Source: Ottowia flava
GTDB lineage: Bacteria > Pseudomonadota > Gammaproteobacteria > Burkholderiales > Burkholderiaceae_C
Length of the DNA stretch: 49,670 nucleotides
Direction: 5' to 3'
Assembly (NCBI RefSeq): GCF_008017535.1
Contig: NZ_VRUA01000024.1
Location: 1-49,670 of the forward strand
The translations under genes were made by a program, and so were the position numbers. Under the pieces are notes generated by a model, which ran no database searches, had not been told where the DNA came from, and worked only from the letters and a program-made list of their open reading frames with translations. Positions 18,562-26,388 of the stretch are shown piece after piece. Numbering within the stretch: the stretch's first letter is position 1; every line of letters begins with the position of its first letter.

Positions 18562-20898
18562 TTACTGCTGTTGTTGCTGCTGCTGCTCTTCGGCCACGGG
18601 AGCGGCCGGTGCATGGGCGTCGGCCGACTCCGGACGTGGCTCGCGCTCGGCGCGTGGCGGACGGTCACCACGGTCTTCACGCGGGCCACGGTCGCCACGA
18701 TCACCACGGGGAGGACGATCACCGCGGTCGCCACGGTCACCGCGCGGCTCGCGGTATTCGCGCGGCGCACGCTCTTCGCCTTCAGGGCGCGGCGGGCGCT
18801 CTTGCAGCGCTTTCATCGACAGCTTGATGCGGCCCTTGTCGTCCGTCTCCAGCACTTTCACGCGCACCACCTGGCCTTCGGACAGCACGTCGCTGACCTG
18901 TTCCACGCGCTCATGCGAGATCTGGCTGATGTGCAGCAGACCGTCCTTGCCCGGCAGGATGTTGACCAGCGCACCGAATTCCAGAATCTTGGTGATCGGG
19001 CCTTCGTACACCTTGCCCACTTCGGCTTCGGCGGTGATCTGTTCGATGCGGCGCTTGGCGTCGTCGGCCTTGGCGGCGTCGTTGCTGGCGATGGTGATGG
19101 TGCCGTCTTCGCCGATGTCGATCGTGGTGCCGGTCTCTTCCGTCAGCATGCGGATGGTGGCGCCGCCCTTGCCGATCACGTCGCGGATCTTCTCGGGGTT
19201 GATCTTCATCGTGTAGAGCTTGGGCGCGTAGCTGCTGATCTCGGCCTTGGCTTCGCCCATGGCTTCCTGCATCTTGCCCAGGATGTGCATGCGCGCTTCC
19301 TTGGCCTGCGCCAGGGCAACCTGCATGATTTCCTTGGTGATGCCCTGGATCTTGATGTCCATCTGCAGGGCGGTGATGCCGTTGGTCGTGCCGGCCACCT
19401 TGAAGTCCATGTCGCCCAGGTGATCCTCGTCACCCAGGATGTCGGTCAGCACGGCAAAGCGGTTGCCTTCCTTGATCAGGCCCATGGCGATACCGGCCAC
19501 GTGCGCCTTCATGGGCACGCCGGCGTCCATCAGCGACAGGCAGCCGCCGCAGACCGAAGCCATCGACGAGGAGCCGTTGGATTCGGTGATTTCCGACACC
19601 ACACGGATCGTGTAGGGGAACTCGGCACGGTCCGGCAGCAGCGGGATCAGCGCGCGCTTGGCCAGGCGGCCGTGGCCGACTTCGCGGCGCTTGGTCGAGC
19701 CCATGCGACCGGCCTCGCCCGTGGCGAAGGGAGGCATGTTGTAGTGGAACAGGAAGTGGTCTTCGAACTCACCAGCCAGCGCGTCGATGCGCTGCGCGTC
19801 GCGCTCGGTGCCCAGGGTGGTGACGACCAGCGCCTGCGTCTCGCCGCGCGTGAACAGCGCCGAGCCGTGGGTGCGCGGCAGCACGCCGTTGCGGATTTCG
19901 ATGGGGCGCACGGTGCGCGTGTCGCGGCCGTCGATGCGCGGCTCGCCCGCCAGAATCTGGCTGCGCACGATGCCGGCTTCCAGTTCAAACAGCAGGTTGT
20001 CCAGCTTGACGGCGTCGAATTCGGCGCCTTCGGCCTTCAGCGCGTCTTTCACGCCGGCGTAGGCTTCGCGCACGGCTTGGGTGCGGGCCTGCTTGCTGCG
20101 AATCTGGTAGGCCGCGCGCAGTTTGTCTTCGGCCACGCCGCCCACTTTGGCGATAAAGGCTTCGTCTTTGACTTCCGGCGCCCAGGCGCCGGTGTCGGCC
20201 CACAGCGGCTTGCCCGCTTCGCGCACCAGCTCATGGATGGCGTTGATGGCGATGTTGCCTTGTTCGTGACCGAACACCACGCCGCCCAGCATGATGTCTT
20301 CGGACAGCTGATCGGCTTCGGACTCGACCATCAGCACGGCCGATTCGGTGCCAGCGACGACCAGATCCAGTTGGCTGTTCTTGCGGGCACTGGGGCCCGG
20401 GTTCAGCACGTATTCGCCGTTGATGTAGCCCACGCGCGCCGCGCCGATGGGGCCGTTGAACGGGATGCCGCTGATGCACAGCGCGGCGCTCACGCCAATC
20501 ATGGCGGCGATGTCGGCGTCGACTTCGGGGTTCAGCGACAGTGTGTGGATGACCACGTGCACTTCGTTGAAGAAGCCTTCGGGGAACAGCGGGCGGATCG
20601 GGCGGTCGATCAGGCGGCTGGTCAGGGTTTCGAGTTCGCTGGGCTTGGCTTCACGCTTGAAGAAGCTGCCCGGGATCTTGCCGGCGGCGTACGTTTTCTC
20701 GATGTAGTCGACGGTCAGCGGGAAGAAGTCCTGCCCCGGCTTGGCCGACTTGCTGGCGGCCACGGTGGCCAGCACCACGGTGCCGTCGATGTCGACCAGC
20801 ACGGCGCCCGAGGCCTGGCGGGCGATCTCGCCCGTTTCCATAACCACGGTCTTGTCGCCCCACTGGAACGACTTCGTGAATTTATTGAACATGCTCAT
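18562..20898 (-). CDS. pnp: polyribonucleotide nucleotidyltransferase
   Basis: PNPase is a phosphorolytic 3'-5' exoribonuclease of the RNA degradosome. The 778 residues contain two RNase PH domains (about 10-225 and 310-540), a KH domain (about 553-612, with [15 protein letters not shown]) and an S1 domain (about 620-692, with [18 protein letters not shown]). From about residue 705 there is a disordered tail rich in RGD/RPP units, ending in seven glutamines. The ATG at 20898 has AGGAG 6 bases upstream. A leader hairpin and a copy of the dispersed element precede it, and rpsO lies upstream as in E. coli. Confidence 0.97.
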   Translation of the reverse strand: MSMFNKFTKSFQWGDKTVVMETGEIARQASGAVLVDIDGTVVLATVAASKSAKPGQDFFPLTVDYIEKTYAAGKIPGSFFKREAKPSELETLTSRLIDRPIRPLFPEGFFNEVHVVIHTLSLNPEVDADIAAMIGVSAALCISGIPFNGPIGAARVGYINGEYVLNPGPSARKNSQLDLVVAGTESAVLMVESEADQLSEDIMLGGVVFGHEQGNIAINAIHELVREAGKPLWADTGAWAPEVKDEAFIAKVGGVAEDKLRAAYQIRSKQARTQAVREAYAGVKDALKAEGAEFDAVKLDNLLFELEAGIVRSQILAGEPRIDGRDTRTVRPIEIRNGVLPRTHGSALFTRGETQALVVTTLGTERDAQRIDALAGEFEDHFLFHYNMPPFATGEAGRMGSTKRREVGHGRLAKRALIPLLPDRAEFPYTIRVVSEITESNGSSSMASVCGGCLSLMDAGVPMKAHVAGIAMGLIKEGNRFAVLTDILGDEDHLGDMDFKVAGTTNGITALQMDIKIQGITKEIMQVALAQAKEARMHILGKMQEAMGEAKAEISSYAPKLYTMKINPEKIRDVIGKGGATIRMLTEETGTTIDIGEDGTITIASNDAAKADDAKRRIEQITAEAEVGKVYEGPITKILEFGALVNILPGKDGLLHISQISHERVEQVSDVLSEGQVVRVKVLETDDKGRIKLSMKALQERPPRPEGEERAPREYREPRGDRGDRGDRPPRGDRGDRGPREDRGDRPPRAEREPRPESADAHAPAAPVAEEQQQQQQQ
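18565..18585 (-). repeat. CAG/CAA microsatellite encoding the poly-Gln end of PNPase
   Basis: Seven consecutive glutamine codons (five CAG and two CAA) immediately precede the pnp stop codon. Simple-sequence tracts of this kind can change length by slippage, here without frameshift if whole codons are gained or lost. Confidence 0.8.
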
Positions 20899-20911
20899 GT
20901 TTGCTCCTGTT

Positions 20912-20963
20912 TAAGTAGCTGGCACCGCTGATTGGGTGCCGTCTGGAGGCCGATTTGATTCAG
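20912..20963 (+). repeat. dispersed element, copy 4 (divergent)
   Basis: The stretch begins AAGTAGCTGGCACCGCTGA and ends GGAGGCCGATTTGATTC, matching both ends of the element with a diverged middle. It lies in the pnp 5' leader, between the Shine-Dalgarno sequence and the leader hairpin. Confidence 0.6.
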
Positions 20964-20973
20964 AACACGATGC

Positions 20974-21017
20974 CATTCCAGCAACCCCTTGCCGACGCGC
21001 AAGGCCTTGGTGGAATG
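20974..21017 (-). promoter_or_regulatory. pnp leader hairpin, candidate RNase III site
   Basis: CATTCCA (minus strand, 21017-21011) pairs with TGGAATG (20980-20974), and an inner stem CCTTGC/GCAAGG (21004-20999 with 20992-20987) closes a six-base loop. In E. coli, RNase III cuts a similar leader hairpin between rpsO and pnp and lets PNPase repress its own message. The position here, about 76-119 bases before the pnp start and after the rpsO terminator, suggests the same control. This is inference from structure and position. Confidence 0.5.
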
Positions 21018-21054
21018 ACACAGCTTCGCTCTGAAATCAGGCAACTCCGGCGGA

Positions 21055-21098
21055 AAAAAGACAAAAACGCCTGAACCCAGACAGGGATCAGGCGTTTT
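21055..21098 (-). terminator. Rho-independent terminator after rpsO
   Basis: On the minus strand AAAACGCCTGA (21098-21088) pairs with TCAGGCGTTTT (21074-21064). It is followed by a T-rich stretch ending TTTTTT (21060-21055). The stem of about 11 bp begins 16 bp after the rpsO stop codon and separates rpsO from the pnp leader, though read-through into pnp is possible. Confidence 0.85.
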
Positions 21099-21113
21099 GA
21101 CGTGTCATGGCGC

Positions 21114-21380
21114 TTATTTGCGCAGACCCAGCTTGGCGATCAGGGCCAGGTAGCGATCAGCGTCCTTGCCCTTGAGGTAGTCCAGCAGCTTGCGACGACG
21201 GCTGACCATGCGCAGCAGGCCGCGGCGACCGTGGTGGTCCTTGGCGTGCTCTTTGAAGTGGGGAGTCAGCTCGTTGATGCGGGCCGTCAGAATGGCCACT
21301 TGCACTTCAGGGCTGCCCGTGTCGTTGGCGGCGCGGGCGTTGTCTTTGACGACAGCGGCTTTTTTCTCTTGAGAGATCAT
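21114..21380 (-). CDS. rpsO: 30S ribosomal protein S15
   Basis: S15 is an 88-residue primary 16S rRNA-binding protein of the 30S platform. The ATG at 21380 gives the normal family length. The segments [36 protein letters not shown] and [10 protein letters not shown] are classical. An in-frame upstream extension to 21461 is not supported. pnp follows downstream, the conserved rpsO-pnp order. Confidence 0.97.
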   Translation of the reverse strand: MISQEKKAAVVKDNARAANDTGSPEVQVAILTARINELTPHFKEHAKDHHGRRGLLRMVSRRRKLLDYLKGKDADRYLALIAKLGLRK

Positions 21381-21812
21381 GGAAAAAACATCCTCGTTCC
21401 AAATGATTTGACTTGCGTGGTGCGCCGGAACTGCACGCCACGTGCGCTTTGCGAAATGCAAAACCTCGGGATTATAGCGAGGTTGGTGGGCCGCCTCCGC
21501 CTGCCATCATCAGGCCCATTTGATTCTTTCGAGCAGCGAGGGCCAGCGTTACGAGCGAGAGGGGGGCGAGCACTAACGTTGAGTCCACATTAAACGCCTG
21601 TCGATCACCGCTCCGTGCAGATCGTGCCTAACCCTGGTCCCCGATAGCCCTGACTGACCTTCCCCGCGCCCAACCAAGTAACGTTGGCCTTCTGCCACAT
21701 CGCCGCGCCCGGACTCGGGCGCTTTGCACATTCACGCCGACTTGGCGCGCTAGACTTCGTCCGTAACAATGGTTTTCATTGGTTTCAACACAAACGATCA
21801 ACAAGGAGGCGT
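21381..21812. other. 432-bp intergenic region between divergent rpsO and the lipoprotein gene
   Basis: I find no gene here. For rpsO (minus strand), a perfect TATAAT lies at 21476-21471, about 90 bases before the start, but I see no good -35 box. For the lipoprotein gene (plus strand), TTGGCG at 21742-21747 and TAACAA at 21764-21769 are spaced 16 bp and could be a weak sigma-70 promoter. A strong AAGGAGG lies at 21803-21809. The stretch 21500-21720 shows nothing I recognise. Confidence 0.5.
21471..21476 (-). promoter_or_regulatory. candidate -10 box for rpsO
   Basis: TATAAT on the minus strand lies about 90 bases upstream of the rpsO start. A matching -35 hexamer is not evident at 16-18 bp, so the assignment rests on the -10 match and position only. 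Confidence 0.4.
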
Positions 21813-22895
21813 ATGCGCGGTCGCACCAAACTGGCTTTGATTGGCTCCCTGATGGCCCTGGTGGCCTGCGGCGGCAGTGACGAGGGCCCTTACCCGCTCG
21901 ACCCACCCACCGATCCGTCGGCCCCGGCCACCAGCCCATCGCCCGGCACCACCCCGCCGCCCTACCCCGTGCCAGGTGGTGGCACCGACGAGCCGGCGCC
22001 CCAGCCGCCCGCGCCGACGCCGCCCGCGCCGACGCCCCCTGCTCCGGGACCGACGCCCTCCCCTTCGCCGACGCCCTCACCTTCACCGACGCCGGATAAC
22101 AACAAGGCGCCGGTGGCGAATGCGGGTGGTCCGTACCAAGGCCTCAGGGACGGTGGGACGATCATGTTGGATGGCTCTGGCACCACCGATCCGGACAACG
22201 ATCCGATCACCTACGTATGGACGATCGTCAGCAAGCCGAACGCCAGCACGGCTACACTGACCGGCCAAGGCACGGCCAAGCCGACCTTCAAGCCGGACGT
22301 GATGGGCGACTACACCATTCGCCTGGAAGCACGCGACGGCAGAGGCCTGAACGGCACCAACGACGTGACGATCACGGTGGGCGGAACCCAGATGACGGCC
22401 AGCAGTTCCACTTTCGCCGGGGGCAAGGTACCGATTGGCTCGGCAGGCGCAGGTGCAGGCGGTAGCGATGTTTCGCCTGCCATCAGCATCGCCAACGCAC
22501 CGTCGGGGACCAAATTCTTTGCGATCGTCATGGACGACGAAACGGTTTCCCCTCTTGGCACCTGCGGCCCGGGCGTCGCAGCATGCGCACACTGGTCGCT
22601 GTTCAACCTGCTCCCGGCGACAACGGTCTTGCCAGAAGGTGCGAGCAAGACGCCTCTCACTGGCGTTGTACAAGGCTATGCCTACAACGGCCAAACTGGC
22701 TACCAAGGGCCTAACCCGCCGGCAGGTGAAACCCACACCTACACGATCACCGTGTACGCGATGGGTCAAGGCGCGACTGCCATGACCGCCGGGACGGCCG
22801 CCACGGCCACGTACACGCGCGCGGGCTTTGAAGCCAAATACAAGGACTTCATCCTCGGGCAGTCGATACCCAACATCGTCGCGACTTTCCCCTGA
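21813..22895 (+). CDS. lipoprotein with PKD-like and PEBP-like domains
   Basis: The 360-residue product begins with a lipoprotein signal peptide ending in the lipobox LVAC (lipidated Cys19), so it is probably membrane-anchored at the cell envelope. A long Pro-rich linker (about residues 27-96, with PPAPTPPAP-type repeats) leads to a PKD/Ig-like domain (about 98-190: NKAPVANAGGPYQG, then DGSGTTDPDNDPITYVWT). The C-terminal part (about 195-356) matches the PEBP/YbhB family: SPAIS (221), FAIVMDDE (236-243), AHW (259-261), YQGPNPPAGETHTYTITVYA (297-316). The start at 21813 is chosen for its AAGGAGG site and signal peptide. I know no function for this combination; phospholipid or protease-inhibitor roles of other PEBPs cannot be transferred safely. 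Confidence 0.85.
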   Translation: MRGRTKLALIGSLMALVACGGSDEGPYPLDPPTDPSAPATSPSPGTTPPPYPVPGGGTDEPAPQPPAPTPPAPTPPAPGPTPSPSPTPSPSPTPDNNKAPVANAGGPYQGLRDGGTIMLDGSGTTDPDNDPITYVWTIVSKPNASTATLTGQGTAKPTFKPDVMGDYTIRLEARDGRGLNGTNDVTITVGGTQMTASSSTFAGGKVPIGSAGAGAGGSDVSPAISIANAPSGTKFFAIVMDDETVSPLGTCGPGVAACAHWSLFNLLPATTVLPEGASKTPLTGVVQGYAYNGQTGYQGPNPPAGETHTYTITVYAMGQGATAMTAGTAATATYTRAGFEAKYKDFILGQSIPNIVATFP

Positions 22896-22914
22896 TCGAA
22901 AGACCGGGTTCGCG

Positions 22915-22942
22915 AAAAAGCCGGCTCGCGCCGGCTTTTTTT
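22915..22942 (+). terminator. bidirectional Rho-independent terminator
   Basis: AGCCGGC (22919-22925) pairs with GCCGGCT (22930-22936) around the loop TCGC. It is followed on the plus strand by seven Ts and preceded by five As, so it can stop transcripts in both directions. It separates the plus-strand lipoprotein gene from the convergent aminotransferase gene. Confidence 0.9.
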
Positions 22943-22976
22943 GGGTTTGCGCAGGCGAAGCGCTTGGACGCGTGCC

Positions 22977-24143
22977 TTACGCGCGCGCAGCCAACCACCC
23001 CCACAACCGCTCCACCCCCACCCCCAACCGCCCCACGTCCTTCGACGCAAAACACCAGCGCAGCCAACCCTCCGCTTCGGGCGCAAACGCCACGCCCGGC
23101 GCCAGGCCCAGGCCGGCTTCGGTGACCAGCCGCTTGGCCAACTCAAGCGAATCACCAAAGCCCGCCACGCGCAAGAAGGCGTACATGCCGCCGGGGGCGG
23201 CGCTGGTTTCCACGCCAGGCACGGTCTGCAACAGCGGCACCAGCGTGTCTCGGCATTGGCGCAGGTGGGCGACGATGGGCGGGGTAATGTCAGCGGTCTG
23301 CGCCAGAGCGGCCAGGGCGCCGCGCTGGGCGAAGACGGGGGCGCACGAGGTGTTGAATTCGATCAGCTTGCCCACTTCCTGCGTCATGGTGGGCGGCATG
23401 ATCAGGTAGCCCAGGCGCCAGCCGGTCATCAAAAAGGCTTTGGAAAAGCTTTGAACCACCACCAGGCGGTCGTCGAGCTCCGCCACGTCTAGAAAGCTCG
23501 GCGCCGCGCCGTTGGCGGTGTCGTCCTTGTAGTACAGGCGCTCGTACACCTCGTCGGCCAGGATCCAGGTGCCGGTCTGGCGGCAGTGCGCCAGGATGGC
23601 GGTCTGCTCGGCGCGCGTCAGCGTCCAGCCCGTCGGGTTGCTGGGCGAATTGACGATGAGCAGCTTGGTTTGCGGCGTGATGGCGGCCAGCAGTGCGGGC
23701 AGGTCCAGCTGCCACGCGCCTTGCGCGTCGGGCCGCAGTGGCACGCAGCGCAGGTGCGCGCCCAGGATGCGCGGCTGCGCCGTCAGGTTGGGCCAGACGG
23801 GCGTGACGGCGACGACGTCATCGCCCGCGTCGATCAGCGTCTGCATGGCCACGATCAGCGCGTTCACCCCGCCCGAGGTGATGCCAATGCGCTCCGCGCC
23901 CACGGGGCCGTGCAGCGCGCTGGTGTAGGCGGCCACCGCCTCGCGCAGGGCCGGCAGGCCCAGGTTGTGGGAATAAAAGGTTTCCCCCGCCTGCAGCGCG
24001 GCGATGGCGGCCTGGCGAATGGCGTCGGGCGTGACTTCGTCGCTTTCGCCAAACCAGAAGGGCAAGACATCGTCGCGCCCCATGCCAGCGTTGGCTACTT
24101 CACGAATCTTGGATTCTTCGAGGTTCAGAACGGCTTGACGCAT
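22977..24143 (-). CDS. pyridoxal-phosphate-dependent aminotransferase, class I/II
   Basis: This 388-residue fold-type I aminotransferase carries the PLP-binding lysine at Lys235 in SFSKAFLMTGWRLGY. Other conserved parts are NSPSNPTGW (165-173), LADEVYERLYY (195-205) and SHNLGLPALREAV near residue 58. I begin it at the ATG at 24143 (MRQAVLNLEESKIREV), since upstream residues in the open frame look non-coding. The family includes aspartate and aromatic aminotransferases and the exact substrate cannot be told. It stands alone, convergent with the lipoprotein gene and divergent from a small secreted protein gene. Confidence 0.9.
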   Translation of the reverse strand: MRQAVLNLEESKIREVANAGMGRDDVLPFWFGESDEVTPDAIRQAAIAALQAGETFYSHNLGLPALREAVAAYTSALHGPVGAERIGITSGGVNALIVAMQTLIDAGDDVVAVTPVWPNLTAQPRILGAHLRCVPLRPDAQGAWQLDLPALLAAITPQTKLLIVNSPSNPTGWTLTRAEQTAILAHCRQTGTWILADEVYERLYYKDDTANGAAPSFLDVAELDDRLVVVQSFSKAFLMTGWRLGYLIMPPTMTQEVGKLIEFNTSCAPVFAQRGALAALAQTADITPPIVAHLRQCRDTLVPLLQTVPGVETSAAPGGMYAFLRVAGFGDSLELAKRLVTEAGLGLAPGVAFAPEAEGWLRWCFASKDVGRLGVGVERLWGWLAARA

Positions 24144-24236
24144 GGCTCGACGGACTTTTCTAATGGGGCAATGAGGCGAATCTGCAAGCATCGCACAAAC
24201 GCCGTACTGCCCGACCAACATCCTGAGGACACTGCC

Positions 24237-24494
24237 ATGACCACCGCCAAGACCACCTTACTTCGCGCCCTGAGCTGCTCCGTGGCCGTTCTCGGCCTCA
24301 GCCTGGCGATGGCCGCGCCTGCGCAGGCCAAGGGCAAGGGCAAGGCCCACGGCGTCCAACTCAAGCGTGCGCCTGTCACGACCTACGCCAACGGCCTGGA
24401 CGCGACTCAGCGCCAGCGGTCCGAAGAAGCCCGCCTGCGCCGCGAATGCAAGGGTCGGCCCAACGCCGGTGCCTGCCTGGGCTACACACGCTGA
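24237..24494 (+). CDS. small secreted basic protein
   Basis: This 85-residue product has a Sec-type signal peptide (residues 1-31, with LLRALSCSVAVLGLSLAMA and cleavage probably after AQA). The basic mature part is about 54 residues long (KGKGKAHGVQLKRA). The mature part has two cysteines (in ECKG and GACLG) that could form a disulfide. The ATG at 24237 has GAGG 10 bases upstream. I do not recognise a family with known function. A periplasmic location is predicted. Confidence 0.7.
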   Translation: MTTAKTTLLRALSCSVAVLGLSLAMAAPAQAKGKGKAHGVQLKRAPVTTYANGLDATQRQRSEEARLRRECKGRPNAGACLGYTR

Positions 24495-24530
24495 CGCCCA
24501 GGGTGGCGTGCTGAGCCACCCGCCACTATT

Positions 24531-24584
24531 TAATTCATAGCTGCCCGCGCAGACTGCTGTATGGCCAGCACCCGATTTGATTCG
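24531..24584 (+). repeat. dispersed element, copy 5 (near-consensus)
   Basis: This is one of the best copies: TAATTCATAGCTGCCCGCGC, then CTGTATGGCCAGCACCCGAT, then TTGATTC. It lies in the 3' region of the small secreted protein gene, convergent with the htrA-like gene. Confidence 0.85.
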
Positions 24585-24591
24585 AAATCTC

Positions 24592-24630
24592 AAAAAAGAA
24601 GCCGACAGCCACACGGGCCATCGGCTTTCT
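24592..24630 (-). terminator. Rho-independent terminator after the HtrA-like gene
   Basis: On the minus strand AGAAAGCCGA pairs with TCGGCTTCT around a spacer that also contains complementary GGCC/GGCT bases. TTTTTT follows. It begins 58 bases after the protease stop codon at 24688. Confidence 0.75.
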
Positions 24631-24687
24631 GAGGAAGGCCAAGAGATGAAGCGAGGCCTTGGAGGATTTCAGTAGACGCTGGCGGGT

Positions 24688-26241
24688 TTAGCCCACGCGC
24701 ACCGGCACGAACAGCTGCTGGCCGCCCCGCTGCACCAGCAGCGCCACCGACTTGTCGGACTTGGCCACGATGCCGCGCACCTGGTCGATGTCTTTCACCG
24801 GCTGGCCGTTCACCGACACCAGCACGTCACCCGGTTGCACTCCGGCACGGGCCGCGGCGCCGCTGGCCTGCTCAACCAGCAAACCGCCGTCGACCTTGGC
24901 CTGCTGTTTTTCCTGCGGCTGCAGGGGACGCAAAGCCAGGCCCAGCTTGCCTTGCGACGCCTTGTCGTTCTGCGCCACAGCAGCGGGCTTGTCTTTGGCG
25001 CCGCCCAGTTGCGCACTCAGCTGCTCCGGCTTGCCTTGGCGCCACACCTCCAGCGTCACCCGGTCACCCGGCTTGGCCAGGCTGATGTGTGCTGGCAGAT
25101 CGCCTGAGGCCACCACCGGCTGGCCGTCGACCTTGGTGATCACGTCGCCCGACTTCAGGCCCGCCGCGGCTGCCGGGCCATTCGGCTCGACGTTGGCCAC
25201 CAGCGCGCCTTCGGGCTTGGGCAGCTTGAAGGAATCGGCGAATGCCTGGTTCACTTCCTGCACGGTCACGCCCAGCCGCGCGTGATCCACCTTGCCGGTT
25301 GCGACCAGCTGCTGTTCGACGTGCTTGGCCAGCTCGATCGGGATGGCGAAGGACAGACCCTGGTAACCGCCCGAGCGGCTGTAAATCTGCGAGTTGATGC
25401 CCACCACCTCGCCGCGCGCGTTCAGCAGCGGACCGCCCGAGTTGCCGGGGTTCACAGCCACGTCGGTTTGAATGAAAGGCACGGCGCTGTCGTCGGGCAG
25501 CGAGCGGCCCTTGGCGCTGACCACACCAGCGGTCACGCTGTTCTCGAAGCCGAAGGGCGAGCCGATCGCCATCACCCATTCGCCGGGCATCAGCGCCTTG
25601 CTGCTGCCCAGCGGCAGCGTCGGCAAGCCCTTGGCGTCGATCTTGATCACCGCCACGTCGGTCTTGTCGTCGCGGCCCAGCACCTTGGCGCGAAATTCGC
25701 GCCGATCGGTCAGCTTGACGTTGACCTCCTGCGCGCCACGCACCACGTGGGCGTTGGTCAGGATCAGGCCATCCGGGCTGACGATGAAGCCCGAGCCCTG
25801 GCCCTGCATCGGCCGCTCGGGCATCGGACCGCCGCGACCCTGGCCAGGCATCTGCCCGAACATGCCGGGCGGCAGGCCGAATTGGCGCAGGAATTCCTGC
25901 ATCTGTGCGTCCGGGCCGGCGCCGCGCTGGGCGGCCGGGCCGGCTTCGGCGTCGTCGTCATCATCACCATCGTCGCCGTTCATCGACACCTTGCGCGTGC
26001 CGCTGACGCTGATGTTCACCACCGCCGGGCCGTACTGCGCAGCGATGGCGCTGAAGTTGGGCAATGCCGCCGCCGGGGCCGCCGTCAGAACGGCAGGCGC
26101 CGGCGCGGTGACGGTGGGCGCGGCTTGCGCGTGCGCCGGGGTTTGCAGGCGATCCACAGCGGTCGCGCCAATGCCGCCGAGCACGCCCGCGGCCAACAGG
26201 GCCGCCACCAGTTTCTTCGATTTCAGTTCCATCGTGTTCAT
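24688..26241 (-). CDS. DegP/HtrA-type periplasmic serine endoprotease
   Basis: This 517-residue Do-family protease degrades misfolded envelope proteins. The signal peptide covers about residues 1-40 (LVAALLAAGVLGGIGATAVD, cleavage near AHA-QA). The catalytic triad is His165 (LTNAHVV), Asp195 (DKTDVAVIKID) and Ser268 (NPGNSGGPL). Two PDZ domains follow (about 305-390 and 430-515). A run of aspartates at about residues 90-97 (GDDGDDDDDAE) and a Gly/Pro/Met-rich stretch before the catalytic His are unusual low-complexity inserts. The gene follows a two-component system on the same strand after 147 bp, suggesting control by that system. Both MNTMEL starts are possible. Confidence 0.93.
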   Translation of the reverse strand: MNTMELKSKKLVAALLAAGVLGGIGATAVDRLQTPAHAQAAPTVTAPAPAVLTAAPAAALPNFSAIAAQYGPAVVNISVSGTRKVSMNGDDGDDDDDAEAGPAAQRGAGPDAQMQEFLRQFGLPPGMFGQMPGQGRGGPMPERPMQGQGSGFIVSPDGLILTNAHVVRGAQEVNVKLTDRREFRAKVLGRDDKTDVAVIKIDAKGLPTLPLGSSKALMPGEWVMAIGSPFGFENSVTAGVVSAKGRSLPDDSAVPFIQTDVAVNPGNSGGPLLNARGEVVGINSQIYSRSGGYQGLSFAIPIELAKHVEQQLVATGKVDHARLGVTVQEVNQAFADSFKLPKPEGALVANVEPNGPAAAAGLKSGDVITKVDGQPVVASGDLPAHISLAKPGDRVTLEVWRQGKPEQLSAQLGGAKDKPAAVAQNDKASQGKLGLALRPLQPQEKQQAKVDGGLLVEQASGAAARAGVQPGDVLVSVNGQPVKDIDQVRGIVAKSDKSVALLVQRGGQQLFVPVRVG

Positions 26242-26344
26242 GTCCCAGTCCTTGTGTCCAAGCCGCCGTTCTGGCGGGATGGTGCAAATGTGGGGCAGGA
26301 CAGTTAGGTGAAACTTAGGGCGCGCGACCAGCCGCCCGTCTCAT

Positions 26345-26380
26345 CGAAAGTGATAGCAACCCGCGCAGGACCAGAGCCAA
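26345..26380 (+). repeat. dispersed element, degenerate copy 6
   Basis: GAAAGTGATAGCAACCCGCG resembles the element core with substitutions, followed by CAGGACCAGAGCC. It lies between the sensor-kinase stop and the htrA-like start. Confidence 0.45.
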
Positions 26381-26388
26381 CCAGAGCC

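Noticed and set aside
18571-20931. 786-codon open frame on the plus strand opposite pnp
   Set aside because: It mirrors pnp in a GC-rich gene and its translation is low-complexity (His/Ala/Arg-rich) with no recognisable domain.
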